From positions 293,233 to 357,232 of the forward strand of contig NZ_LXTW01000003.1 of assembly GCF_001679005.1 (NCBI RefSeq): a DNA stretch of 64,000 nt, read 5' to 3'. The position numbers and the translations under genes were made by a program. The stretch is from Moraxella nonliquefaciens (GTDB taxonomy: Bacteria; Pseudomonadota; Gammaproteobacteria; Pseudomonadales; Moraxellaceae). Below are positions 16,817-25,672 of this stretch, in pieces. Numbering within the stretch: the stretch's first letter is position 1; every line of letters starts with the position of its first letter. The notes beneath the pieces were generated by a model. The model did not search any database and was not told the DNA's origin. It worked only from the letters and a program-made list of their open reading frames with translations.

Positions 16817-17584
16817 ATGTTAAAAAATGTATGGCATTTAGTGTATGACAATGATTTAGAGAATTATGTGCTGATACAAACCGATGAGCTTGGGGCGTGT
16901 CATCAGGTATTTTGGGATGATGTCATGCACCTAGACCCTAATGACATTGATACAGCTAAGTGTCAGCGTAAACATTTTTGGAGCATTAAGCGGTCTTATG
17001 GTCTTAGAGTATATAAGCATAAGCCCCAAGATGCCTTATTTAGGTTTTACAACCCTGATGACCCCAATCAGGCTAACCAGGCCAAACTGTGGCATGAAAA
17101 AGGCGAACATCTGATAGCCATGATTGCAGATGACAGACGCACATTGCCAGCATATGCCACGGCGATGATTTGCTACCATGATCCGCTTAGTTTTATAAAA
17201 ATGCTGACCGACAACATTGCATCTCATCTAAATAAACATGACGGATACACCTTTGATTTTTATGCAGAGCTGTGTGTCTTGTGTGAAGATTTTCAAGGGG
17301 TTTATCACGGCGTATCTTATAGGGCAAATGGCGATGAGCGTATCTCTGCGGTGATAACACAAATCAAAGCCAAAATGCCAAGCACTGATACGCCCTTATG
17401 GTGGGTGCAGGCAAATTCGCTGACAAAAGACGAAAAAAATGAACTGATTGAGTTGATTTATGCTCATCGGGTCAGACCCTTGGGGCTACCGATAGCTGAC
17501 GGATTGTTTGAGAGCATGGGAGATGATGTCAATTCTGATGAGCTGGTTGTAAATTTGATGTATCGGGTGAGCGGCGAGCAATAA
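16817..17584 (+). CDS. Unrecognised 255-aa protein in putative defence cassette
   Basis: I do not recognise this protein. It is soluble-looking and acidic, with no signal peptide or membrane segment. It is rich in W, Y, H and D (MLKNVWHLVYDNDLENYVL; CHQVFWDDVMHLDPNDID). There is a Cys/His cluster in the middle (AMICYHDPL) and AELCVLCEDFQGVYHG later, but no recognisable catalytic motif. GAGAG precedes the ATG. It lies between the WYL regulator and the DUF262 pair in the same direction, so it is probably part of their functional unit. Confidence 0.7.
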   Translation: MLKNVWHLVYDNDLENYVLIQTDELGACHQVFWDDVMHLDPNDIDTAKCQRKHFWSIKRSYGLRVYKHKPQDALFRFYNPDDPNQANQAKLWHEKGEHLIAMIADDRRTLPAYATAMICYHDPLSFIKMLTDNIASHLNKHDGYTFDFYAELCVLCEDFQGVYHGVSYRANGDERISAVITQIKAKMPSTDTPLWWVQANSLTKDEKNELIELIYAHRVRPLGLPIADGLFESMGDDVNSDELVVNLMYRVSGEQ

Positions 17585-17717
17585 TAAATCATGCCATGCT
17601 ACTAGCACCCAAAATAAACTACAATGATCTTTTGATAAAGTAAAAAGCCTGTGTCATTGGCAAATTAACCACCGTAACCTTGATGATAAAACAACAGATA
17701 AATGAATGGGAGTTACC

Positions 17718-19037
17718 ATGTGCAAAAGTGATGAAAAGGTTAGTATCAAAACCGTCAATAAGATGTTTGAATATCAGCTAACCATTCCTGATTACCAACG
17801 CCCCTATAAATGGCAAACCAAGCACATCAAACAGCTTGTTGATGATATTTATTCTTATTTTATAAAGGACAAAACCCAAGAATGCCGTTTGGGTGTGATT
17901 GTCTTGCATAAAGATGAAGGTAAAGATGAATATAACATCGTGGACGGGCAACAGCGACTGACCAGTTTGTTTTTATTGCTATATGTATTAAATGATAACA
18001 AAAATCCATTTGGCGAACCTAATTTTCTTAACAATGAATTCAACCACAGTCAAAGTGTTGAGCATATCAAGCAAAATTATGAATACCTAAAAAGCTATGT
18101 GGTGGATTTGGGTCTTAGTGATGATTTTAAGAACTTTATCCTTGACAAATGCACCTTTGCTACCGTTATTTTAACCGACATTGACGAAGCTTTTCAGTAT
18201 TTTGATTCGCAAAACTCTCGTGGCAAAAGTTTGGAGGCTTATGATTTGTTAAAGGCGTATCATCTGCGAGAATTAAGGGGGCTTGCCAGTCCTGCCATTC
18301 ATCGCTTGGTGGAGCGTTGGGAGTATCAAGCTAATGAGACGATTTCGGCACCCAGAGATAGAGTTTGGTTAAAGCTGATTATCAATGATGTCTTATATCG
18401 TCATCGGCGATGGCAATCTCATAAAGAAGCTGAGTTTTTTAACAAACAAAACGTGGATGTCTTTAAGGGGTTAAATCAACAAGAGCAGACAAAACACCCA
18501 AAATTACAAGCCAGATATGCTCATGACGTGCAGATGAATGGGGTGATTTTAGATGGTGAATGGTTTTTTGATTATGTGGAACATTACAAGAATATGTATG
18601 CCGATTTATTTGCTAAAGATGGTTTGTTAGATAATGGCATTTCAATTAATATACCAAATAAAAACATCAATTTATTTAACCATCTAAAAGAAAATGCCAA
18701 AGTAAATAAAGGCGATTATTTTTTATTTACGACATTTACTATTATGGTGATGATGTATTATGACAAATTTAGTGATTATGAGTTAAAAAATGCCGTTATT
18801 AAGATTGCCAGATGGGTTTACTTTTTAAGGTTTTATAACGAGCGTATTTATTTTTCATCACTTGAAAACTATATTTTTAAATCAGGTAGTTTGTACCTTG
18901 CTTTGGGTCAAGCTGTTAAGCCAGAGCAGATATTAATGTTTGATATTGGCAGAACAAAGAAACGGACTAATAGTAAGAAAGTTACTTATTTAAATGACCT
19001 GCTATCGGGTTTTTATGATGACACAACAGCCCAATAA
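17718..19037 (+). CDS. DUF262 (GmrS-like) protein without nuclease domain
   Basis: A 439-aa DUF262 protein. The ParB-like nucleotide-binding motifs are I-P-D-Y-Q-R-P-Y-K-W at 23-32, IVDGQQRLTSL at 74-84, and FDSQNSRGKSLEAYDLLKAY around 160-180. DUF262 is the NTP-binding/hydrolysing half of GmrSD type IV restriction systems and of SspE. The C-terminal half shows no DUF1524 HNH motif, so it may act with the nuclease-bearing paralogue 18 bases downstream. The ATG at 17718 is preferred over 17706 because GGGAG lies just before it. Confidence 0.88.
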   Translation: MCKSDEKVSIKTVNKMFEYQLTIPDYQRPYKWQTKHIKQLVDDIYSYFIKDKTQECRLGVIVLHKDEGKDEYNIVDGQQRLTSLFLLLYVLNDNKNPFGEPNFLNNEFNHSQSVEHIKQNYEYLKSYVVDLGLSDDFKNFILDKCTFATVILTDIDEAFQYFDSQNSRGKSLEAYDLLKAYHLRELRGLASPAIHRLVERWEYQANETISAPRDRVWLKLIINDVLYRHRRWQSHKEAEFFNKQNVDVFKGLNQQEQTKHPKLQARYAHDVQMNGVILDGEWFFDYVEHYKNMYADLFAKDGLLDNGISINIPNKNINLFNHLKENAKVNKGDYFLFTTFTIMVMMYYDKFSDYELKNAVIKIARWVYFLRFYNERIYFSSLENYIFKSGSLYLALGQAVKPEQILMFDIGRTKKRTNSKKVTYLNDLLSGFYDDTTAQ

Positions 19038-19055
19038 AAACTTAAGGAGAAAATC

Positions 19056-20942
19056 ATGAATAGCAATGATAACATCAAAGAATTTATAATCCAAGAACTT
19101 TTTGCAGAAATGGATAATTATGTTATTCCTATCTATCAACGCAATTATGCTTGGTCGGATGATGAAGTTAGACAGATGATTAAGGACATACAAGAATATT
19201 ACAAAACAAATAATGATAAGAGATATTATCTTGGGGCTTTAACGGTTAAAAAGCGTGCAGATAATGCTTTTGAGGTTATTGATGGACAACAAAGATTGAC
19301 CACGCTGTTTTTGATTTTATCAGTTCTTAATCATTCTTTTAAATTAAATTTGTCTTTTGAACATCGCCAAAATTCAAGTGATGAACTTAATATCATTAAG
19401 AAACAAGGCGAATTAAATGGCAATAGTCAAATCTCTGTTATATATAACTACTTGCAAAAACAGTCATTTTCCGATAATTTCTTATCTGTTTTATTGAATA
19501 ACGTACAAATCATACGCACAGAAATTCCAGAAAACACCGATTTAAACCAATATTTTGAACGCATGAATAACCGTGGCGAGCAATTAGAACAGCATGAAGT
19601 CATCAAGGCGAAATTGATGAGTAAGCTGGATGTTGATGATAGAGCGGTATTTTCTGCGGTTTGGAATGCTTGTTCGGACATGAGTCGTTATGCGGTGTCG
19701 TCTTTTTCTGCTGATGAGCGTCATGAGCTTTTTCAAGATAAAGGCGAGTATTTTTGGTTGTATGAAAATTTTGACAATTTAAAAGAAAATTTTCAAAAAT
19801 CAAAAAAGAAGGCAAAAAAAGACAAAGTTCAAAATGAAAATTCATACCCAAGTGAATTGGGAAAAATTCTTAGCACGAACTTTGCATTGATAAAAGACGA
19901 TAAGCCAAGTCAAGACGCTCAATATGAACGTTTTACTTCTATCATTGATTTTCCTAACTTTTTGGCACAGGTTTTGTATTTGTATGTACATCCTGAGAAA
20001 TGGGCTGGCGATGAAGAGAAGGTTTATCGCTTAGATGCGGTTAATTTAAATAAGCAGTTTGAACAATCCTGTTTATACAATAACTCAGCTAAAATCAGAA
20101 AATTTACCGTACATTTGCTAAACATTCGTTTATTATTTGACCGTTATGTGATTAAGCATGATGGGCTTGATGATAGAGATGATTGGTATATCTATCAATT
20201 TAAAAAATCTAATTCAGAAAATTCTAGCAATTACCATGCTAATACATTTGAAGATTTGGCAAAAGATAGACAAATAAAGCTATTACAAACAATGTTTCAT
20301 TACTCTTTCACAGCAAAGAATTATAAATATTGGCTATTTGCTTATATAAAATGGCTTAATGATGAAAGCAAGTTACAATTAAAAGATTGTCCAAAAACTG
20401 GTAAAGCGGTTATTTTATCGGCAGGTGAAAATATTAAGTTTCTAGAAATTTTATGTGATAAATTTTATTTTAATCGCTTTTATGATGACGGCAAAGGTGA
20501 TGAATATTTTGACTTAATTTATAAAGACGAGATAAAAGAAATTAGCAACTGTGATTTTCTTGATAAAGGCACGGAGGTAGAGAATTTTATTTTTAACCGT
20601 TTGGATTATATTTTGTGGCGTAGAGATGCATCACAAGGGTTTATGTTTACCGCCAGAAACTCGGTGGAGCATTATTACCCACAAAATCCACCAAATAACA
20701 ACCCCAAACTTGATAGTATTGATCATTTTGGTAATTTATGTCTAATTAATCACAGTCAAAATTCATCTTTGAGCAATAAAATGCCGTCTGAGAAAAAGGC
20801 TGGATATGATGTTAAGCGGTATCCTTCACTTAGCCTTAAACAGAGAAAAATGTTTGAATGTGGAGAATGGCTAACCGATGAGATTATTCAAAAGCACGGC
20901 ATAGAAATGATTGAGTTGTTAAATAAAACAATTTCAGAGTAA
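19056..20942 (+). CDS. DUF262-DUF1524 (GmrSD-type) putative nuclease
   Basis: A 628-aa protein. The N-terminal DUF262 has IPIYQRNYAW at 24-33, IDGQQRLTTLF at 75-85 and FERMNNRGEQLEQHEVIKAKL near 168-188. The C-terminal DUF1524 (HNH/His-Me finger) has SVEHYYPQ with H539, then DHFGNLCLINHSQNSSLSNK with N560. These are the expected catalytic His and supporting Asn. Proteins of this plan (GmrSD, SspE) cleave or nick foreign or modified DNA. AAGGAG precedes the ATG. No phosphorothioation (dnd/ssp) or sugar-modification genes are nearby. Confidence 0.9.
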   Translation: MNSNDNIKEFIIQELFAEMDNYVIPIYQRNYAWSDDEVRQMIKDIQEYYKTNNDKRYYLGALTVKKRADNAFEVIDGQQRLTTLFLILSVLNHSFKLNLSFEHRQNSSDELNIIKKQGELNGNSQISVIYNYLQKQSFSDNFLSVLLNNVQIIRTEIPENTDLNQYFERMNNRGEQLEQHEVIKAKLMSKLDVDDRAVFSAVWNACSDMSRYAVSSFSADERHELFQDKGEYFWLYENFDNLKENFQKSKKKAKKDKVQNENSYPSELGKILSTNFALIKDDKPSQDAQYERFTSIIDFPNFLAQVLYLYVHPEKWAGDEEKVYRLDAVNLNKQFEQSCLYNNSAKIRKFTVHLLNIRLLFDRYVIKHDGLDDRDDWYIYQFKKSNSENSSNYHANTFEDLAKDRQIKLLQTMFHYSFTAKNYKYWLFAYIKWLNDESKLQLKDCPKTGKAVILSAGENIKFLEILCDKFYFNRFYDDGKGDEYFDLIYKDEIKEISNCDFLDKGTEVENFIFNRLDYILWRRDASQGFMFTARNSVEHYYPQNPPNNNPKLDSIDHFGNLCLINHSQNSSLSNKMPSEKKAGYDVKRYPSLSLKQRKMFECGEWLTDEIIQKHGIEMIELLNKTISE

Positions 20943-20964
20943 TTTAACACATAGCCTGATTAAA

Positions 20965-20984
20965 ATAGCCCATTTTTGGGCTAT
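20965..20984 (+). promoter_or_regulatory. Hairpin before the PP2C ribosome-binding site
   Basis: ATAGCCCA (20965-20972), TTTT, TGGGCTAT (20977-20984). It sits between the DUF262-DUF1524 stop and the PP2C start. The PP2C Shine-Dalgarno GGGAGAG begins on the next base. No T tract follows, so a role in translation or RNA processing is likelier than termination. Confidence 0.45.
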
Positions 20985-20994
20985 GGGAGAGAGT

Positions 20995-21762
20995 ATGACC
21001 TACCAAATCCAAGCCCTAACTTGGCGTGGCGGTGTACCGTATCAACAGGACGCCGTGCTTGTCAATACCAAGATTTATCAGGATAAGGGTATTATCTCAA
21101 CACTTGATGAATGCGATGATTTTTGTGTGGCGGTGGCAGATGGCGTGGCAGTCAGCCCCAAGGCAGGCATCACGTCACGCACGCTGTTAAGACTGGTTCG
21201 GCAGATGTATGGCGAGCGGGGGTTGTTGGATTTTGATGTTTTGCAACATCGGCTAAATGACACGTTGGCGGATAAGGCAGGCTTTGATGGCAGTAGTAGT
21301 ACGCTTGTTTGTGCTTATACTGATAATAACGGTGTGATGATTAAGCACTTGGGTGACAGTCGGGCGTATTTATATCGTGGCGGTTGGCATTGCCTGACTA
21401 AAGACCATAATTTTATCAATGAGTTAAAGGCGGATGAGTTGGCAGGTTTGGCAGATGATGGCGATAGTACTCATTGTTATGCCAGTTGTTATCATGCACT
21501 CACAGGCTATTTTTGTGTGGATAAGTATGGTGATACATCCACCATCACGCCAAGTCATCAGCACATCAGTTTGGGTAAGGGCGAGTGTTTACTGCTGTGT
21601 AGTGATGGTTTTTCGGACGTATTAGACGGGCAGTTTTTGCCAATGGATGATAACATGGTGTTAAAAGATTGGCTCAATGACAGCGTTAGACAGTTGAGAC
21701 GGATGACATCACAGGCCGAACTTGATAATGTGAGTGTGATTGTGGTGCGGTGTGTGGCATGA
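20995..21762 (+). CDS. PP2C-family serine/threonine phosphatase
   Basis: A 255-aa metal-dependent phosphatase domain on its own. Motifs: YQQDA near 16-20, VADGVA at 47-52 (metal-binding Asp), SSSTLV near 100-105, HLGDSRAYL at 118-126, LLCSDGFSDVL, and a C-terminal DNVSVIVV (second metal-site Asp). All PP2C metal ligands appear present. I place the start at the ATG at 20995, behind GGGAGAG, rather than at 20983. It is the last gene of the cassette, 52 bases after the DUF262-DUF1524 gene. No partner kinase is encoded in the window. Confidence 0.87.
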   Translation: MTYQIQALTWRGGVPYQQDAVLVNTKIYQDKGIISTLDECDDFCVAVADGVAVSPKAGITSRTLLRLVRQMYGERGLLDFDVLQHRLNDTLADKAGFDGSSSTLVCAYTDNNGVMIKHLGDSRAYLYRGGWHCLTKDHNFINELKADELAGLADDGDSTHCYASCYHALTGYFCVDKYGDTSTITPSHQHISLGKGECLLLCSDGFSDVLDGQFLPMDDNMVLKDWLNDSVRQLRRMTSQAELDNVSVIVVRCVA

Positions 21763-21830
21763 GTTTTAGCTCTGACAACAGCCCTGACAGTAGGGCTTAC
21801 GGGGCGTTATTTTTTGGCGTGTCTTTTACC

Positions 21831-21859
21831 TTGAAATTATTGTTAAATTTAGCGATAAT
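21831..21859 (+). promoter_or_regulatory. Promoter of cydDC
   Basis: TTGAAA (21831-21836), 17-base spacer, GATAAT (21854-21859), 28 bases before the cydD ATG. A GC hairpin AGCCCT/AGGGCT (21780-21797) upstream may end the PP2C transcript. Confidence 0.6.
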
Positions 21860-21887
21860 GTAATGCAAATTTGACAATAATAATACC

Positions 21888-23735
21888 ATGACCGAACCGA
21901 TGACCCCAACTGTACCGCCCATACAACCGCCCCATGTAGAGCAATCAATATCGCCACAACCCCCAAAGCAAAAACGCAAAAAACCCAGACGCTCCCAAGA
22001 TGATATCATGGCAAATGCCTTTTTAAAGACAGCGTTTAAACCTGTCAAAAAAGCCATGACGATGGCGTATTTTTTGGATATTGTTGGCGTGATGGTACTG
22101 GTGGGGCAGGCGTGTGTGTTGGTGTGGCTCTTTGATGGGTGGTTTGGCAGTTTTGTGCAGGGTGTTCCCCTGCCTGATGGGGTGGTGGGCAGTGGTCTGT
22201 TATTTAATTTGGGATTGCTTTTTTTGTGTTTGATACTACGCATTGCCATCGGTTATGGGCGTGATGCACTGCTAAGCCATGCAGGTCTTTTGGTTGCCAA
22301 ATCAATCAGGCAACGCCTATTTGCCAAATTGGGGGAGCTTGGGCAGGCAAGGCGTGATTTTGGGGCAGATGGGGCATTGGCAAGCAAAATCATTGATGAA
22401 CCTGACCACATGGTCGGTTATGCTCGTTTTCATGTCCAAAAAATGACCGCCGTTACCACGCCTTTGATTTTGGCGGGGTGCGTGGCATTTTATAGTGTAA
22501 CATCAGCATTGGTATTACTAATTACCGCACCACTTGTGCCGATTTTTATGGCAATCATCGGTATTGCCACCGCTGCCAAAAGCCGTGAACAGATGGACGC
22601 TCTGGCACAGCTTGGGGGGCGGTTTTTGGATTGGATTCGTGGGGTGAACACCTTGTCACGACTGGGGGCGGTGGATATTGCTGTATCAGACATTGCAGGC
22701 AGTTCCGAGGATTATCGCAAACGTACGATGGATGTGTTAAAAATTGCCTTTTTAAACAGTGCGGTGTTAGAGTTCTTGTCCGCTTTATCCATTGCACTGG
22801 TAGCGGTGTATTTAGGTTTTGGCTTGATGGGGATTTTACCATGGGCAAAAGAGCAGGTGTTGACAAGTTATGGTACAGCGTTATTTATCCTGTTGCTTGT
22901 GCCTGAATTTTATGCCCCGCTTCGTCGTCTGGGAGCGGAATATCATGTCAAAGGACAAGCTCTGGCATGTGCCAAAGCGGTCGCTCCCATGCTAAATTTT
23001 AAAGTCAAAACAGGGGGCAATATGGTGATAAACCTAAGCGATGCACCTGCTTTTCATCTTCATAACGTAGCGGTATTTGGCGATGATGGGCGTGTGCGAT
23101 TATCGCCCATTAGCCTAACCTTTGATGCAGGTAAGCGTACTGTCTTGATGGGAGCAAGTGGCATAGGCAAATCCACGCTATTACAAATCCTACTTGGCTT
23201 TGGTGATTTTGTGGGTGATGTGATTGTTTATACTGATGGCAAGGCGATGCGTTATGATGAGCTTGATATGAATGTATTACGCACGCAGTTGGGTTATCTG
23301 TCACAGAGTACGCCATTATTACCCATCTCTATTGGTGATAATTTACGCCTTGCCAAACCATCCGCCACAGATGATGAATTGGTGCAAGTACTAAAAGATG
23401 TCGCACTGTGGGAGACGATAAGCCAACTGCCAGATGGCATGAATACCGTGCTTGCTGAGCGTGGTGGTGGATTGTCAGGTGGTCAAGGACAAAGGCTTGC
23501 CATTGCCCAATTATTATTACAAAATGCCAAAGTATGGCTGCTTGATGAACCAACCGAGCATTTGGACAGCCAAACAGCAGAGCAAATAAAGGCGTTATTG
23601 CACCGTGTAAGTAATGCTAAGACCGTGATTTGGGTCACGCATGATAAGGTGGGTGTAGATTTTGATGTTGTCCATGACTTGACGGCATTATATCAGCAAA
23701 AACAACAAAAGCAAGCGGTGTATCATGACAAATAA
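21888..23735 (+). CDS. cydD: Glutathione/cysteine ABC exporter subunit CydD
   Basis: One half of the heterodimeric CydDC exporter, which moves thiols to the periplasm and is needed for assembly of cytochrome bd and c-type cytochromes. At 615 aa: about 50 residues of Pro/Lys-rich N-terminal lead, six membrane helices, then an NBD with Walker A GASGIGKST, signature LSGGQGQRLAIAQ and Walker B VWLLDEPTEHLD. It overlaps cydC by 11 bases. Confidence 0.9.
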   Translation: MTEPMTPTVPPIQPPHVEQSISPQPPKQKRKKPRRSQDDIMANAFLKTAFKPVKKAMTMAYFLDIVGVMVLVGQACVLVWLFDGWFGSFVQGVPLPDGVVGSGLLFNLGLLFLCLILRIAIGYGRDALLSHAGLLVAKSIRQRLFAKLGELGQARRDFGADGALASKIIDEPDHMVGYARFHVQKMTAVTTPLILAGCVAFYSVTSALVLLITAPLVPIFMAIIGIATAAKSREQMDALAQLGGRFLDWIRGVNTLSRLGAVDIAVSDIAGSSEDYRKRTMDVLKIAFLNSAVLEFLSALSIALVAVYLGFGLMGILPWAKEQVLTSYGTALFILLLVPEFYAPLRRLGAEYHVKGQALACAKAVAPMLNFKVKTGGNMVINLSDAPAFHLHNVAVFGDDGRVRLSPISLTFDAGKRTVLMGASGIGKSTLLQILLGFGDFVGDVIVYTDGKAMRYDELDMNVLRTQLGYLSQSTPLLPISIGDNLRLAKPSATDDELVQVLKDVALWETISQLPDGMNTVLAERGGGLSGGQGQRLAIAQLLLQNAKVWLLDEPTEHLDSQTAEQIKALLHRVSNAKTVIWVTHDKVGVDFDVVHDLTALYQQKQQKQAVYHDK

Positions 23736-25434
23736 GACCAACCGTCAATTTCGCCTAAAATTTCGCCTAAGAGACTTATTGCTTAGCCAAAAATTTTTAT
23801 GGCTTATTGCATGGCTGTTAGGCATAGCAACCGTACTGTCGGTACTGGGGTTGGTCATGCTCTCTGGGTGGTTTATTACGATGGCGGGCGTGGCAGGGGT
23901 GTTGGCGGTGGGGACACACACGTTTAACTACCTTTTACCATCAGCATTGATTCGTGGCTTTGCCATCATACGTACCTTTGCCCGTTATGGCGATTTGATG
24001 GTATCGCACCATGCAGTCTTTGGGCTACTTCGTGATTTGCGAGTGAAATTTTTTGCACATTGGGCAAGATTACCGCCATCTTTGCGACTACAAAAAGGCG
24101 GTAGTAGCGAGACCATGCAAAGACTGGTTAAGGACATTGATACACTGGATGAATTTGTCTTACGTGTACTCTCGCCACTTATCATAGCAGCGACGGCGGT
24201 GGTGGTGCTATCATTGATGGTGTATTTGATGATACCGACGGCATGGATTGCTATACTGCATATGGGACTGGCGTTTGTTATTGCACTCATGACACTGTAT
24301 AAAGGCATCGCTCTGGCAAAGCGTGAGCGTGAACTTGCTGTGCTACGCAAAAGTAACCTCATCAATACCTTACCTGCCCTAACTGCTCTTATCACATGGG
24401 GCAGATGGCAGGATAGTGTGCGTAAGTTTAGCGAACATGATGAGAGACACCATGAACTGACGGTTGCAAGCTTATGCCACAGACGTAATGCCCAAGCCCT
24501 AATTCAGCTTGGCATCGCATTGGCGGTGGTAATGCTGCTGCTGATGGCAGGGCGGATATTTGAGCAAGGTATTACCCCTTTTACACTGACGAACCTGAAC
24601 AGTCATGCCACCTTAAACCCTGCCATTGTGCTTGCTCTGACACTTGGGGTGTTTGGGCTGATGGAGATTATCTCGGCACTGGTGAGCGAACCGTTAGCAT
24701 ATGGCAGAAGCATCAATGCCAAAACACGCATCAATGAGCTGATGGGTGCAGATGTTACCTCCCAAAAACAGCCCATTGATGGCAGCCCAACCCTAATTCT
24801 AAAAGACTTATCCATAAAAATGCCATCAGCCATCATGAGCGTGGATGGCATCTGTGCAACCTTAACCCCAAGCACGCCCACACTCATCATGGGGGCATCA
24901 GGGGCAGGCAAATCCACACTTCTTGCCACGATGGCAGGGGAAATACCACGCATCAATGGCGAGATATTAGTGCAAGCATCCGGTCTTTGTGATGACATAG
25001 ATAAAGTGGATTTTGGTAGGGCATTTGGTTTTTTGGGGCAAAATGTAGATATTTTTGACCAGAGCCTTGCCGATAATCTGCGACTGGGTAAGCCGTCTGC
25101 GACCGATGATGAACTGTGGGCGGTGCTTGATAAAGTGGGTTTATTGGACTGGTCAAAATCTCAACCCAAAGGACTAAACACGCCACTGGGTGAGTATGGT
25201 ATGGCCATCTCAGGTGGTCAAGGCAGGCGTGTGGCACTGGCTCGTCTGCTTTTATCGCCCAAAAAAGTGTTGCTACTTGATGAGCCATTTGCAGGGCTTG
25301 ACAGTACCACACGCCATAAGGTATGGCAAAGCCTAACAGACATGCAAAAATCAGGTGAGATTGGCGTATTAGCCATTGCCACGCATCAGGTATGGCAGGG
25401 GATGGGCGATGTGAATATGCTATATGTGGGATGA
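23725..25434 (+). CDS. cydC: Glutathione/cysteine ABC exporter subunit CydC
   Basis: Partner of CydD, 569 aa. Membrane domain (WLIAWLLGIATVLSVLGLVMLSGWFI and further helices) followed by an NBD with Walker A GASGAGKST, signature ISGGQGRRVALAR and Walker B VLLLDEPFAGLD. Translation is coupled by an 11-base overlap with cydD. No cytochrome bd genes are in the window; the exporter may serve the c-type hemes of bc1 and cbb3 encoded here. Confidence 0.9.
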   Translation: MTNKTNRQFRLKFRLRDLLLSQKFLWLIAWLLGIATVLSVLGLVMLSGWFITMAGVAGVLAVGTHTFNYLLPSALIRGFAIIRTFARYGDLMVSHHAVFGLLRDLRVKFFAHWARLPPSLRLQKGGSSETMQRLVKDIDTLDEFVLRVLSPLIIAATAVVVLSLMVYLMIPTAWIAILHMGLAFVIALMTLYKGIALAKRERELAVLRKSNLINTLPALTALITWGRWQDSVRKFSEHDERHHELTVASLCHRRNAQALIQLGIALAVVMLLLMAGRIFEQGITPFTLTNLNSHATLNPAIVLALTLGVFGLMEIISALVSEPLAYGRSINAKTRINELMGADVTSQKQPIDGSPTLILKDLSIKMPSAIMSVDGICATLTPSTPTLIMGASGAGKSTLLATMAGEIPRINGEILVQASGLCDDIDKVDFGRAFGFLGQNVDIFDQSLADNLRLGKPSATDDELWAVLDKVGLLDWSKSQPKGLNTPLGEYGMAISGGQGRRVALARLLLSPKKVLLLDEPFAGLDSTTRHKVWQSLTDMQKSGEIGVLAIATHQVWQGMGDVNMLYVG

Positions 25435-25620
25435 TGGGTTTGTCATACAAGATGGCTTATAAAATCAAATGAGTTTTTAAAAGATTAAGACATGCTCACT
25501 TTGCCATTTTTTATGAAAATATCCATTAAGGCGTTTGGATAAAGATAAACTAGATATGATTTAAATATTACCCATTAAAAATACTGGAATGTCCTAAATA
25601 ATATCCCAACAAGTATCACA

Positions 25621-25649
25621 ACAAAACCCTGTCTCAGACAGGGTTTTGT
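25621..25649 (-). terminator. Bidirectional terminator between cydC and ccoG
   Basis: ACAAAACCCTGTC, TCA, GACAGGGTTTTGT: perfect 13-bp arms. It serves the convergent ccoG end and possibly cydDC. Confidence 0.85.
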
Positions 25650-25672
25650 GAGTGTATTTTTTGGGGGGCTGT

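Noticed and set aside
17718..20942. SspE of an Ssp/Dnd phosphorothioation system
   Set aside because: The domain plan fits, but no sspABCD or dnd genes occur in the window.
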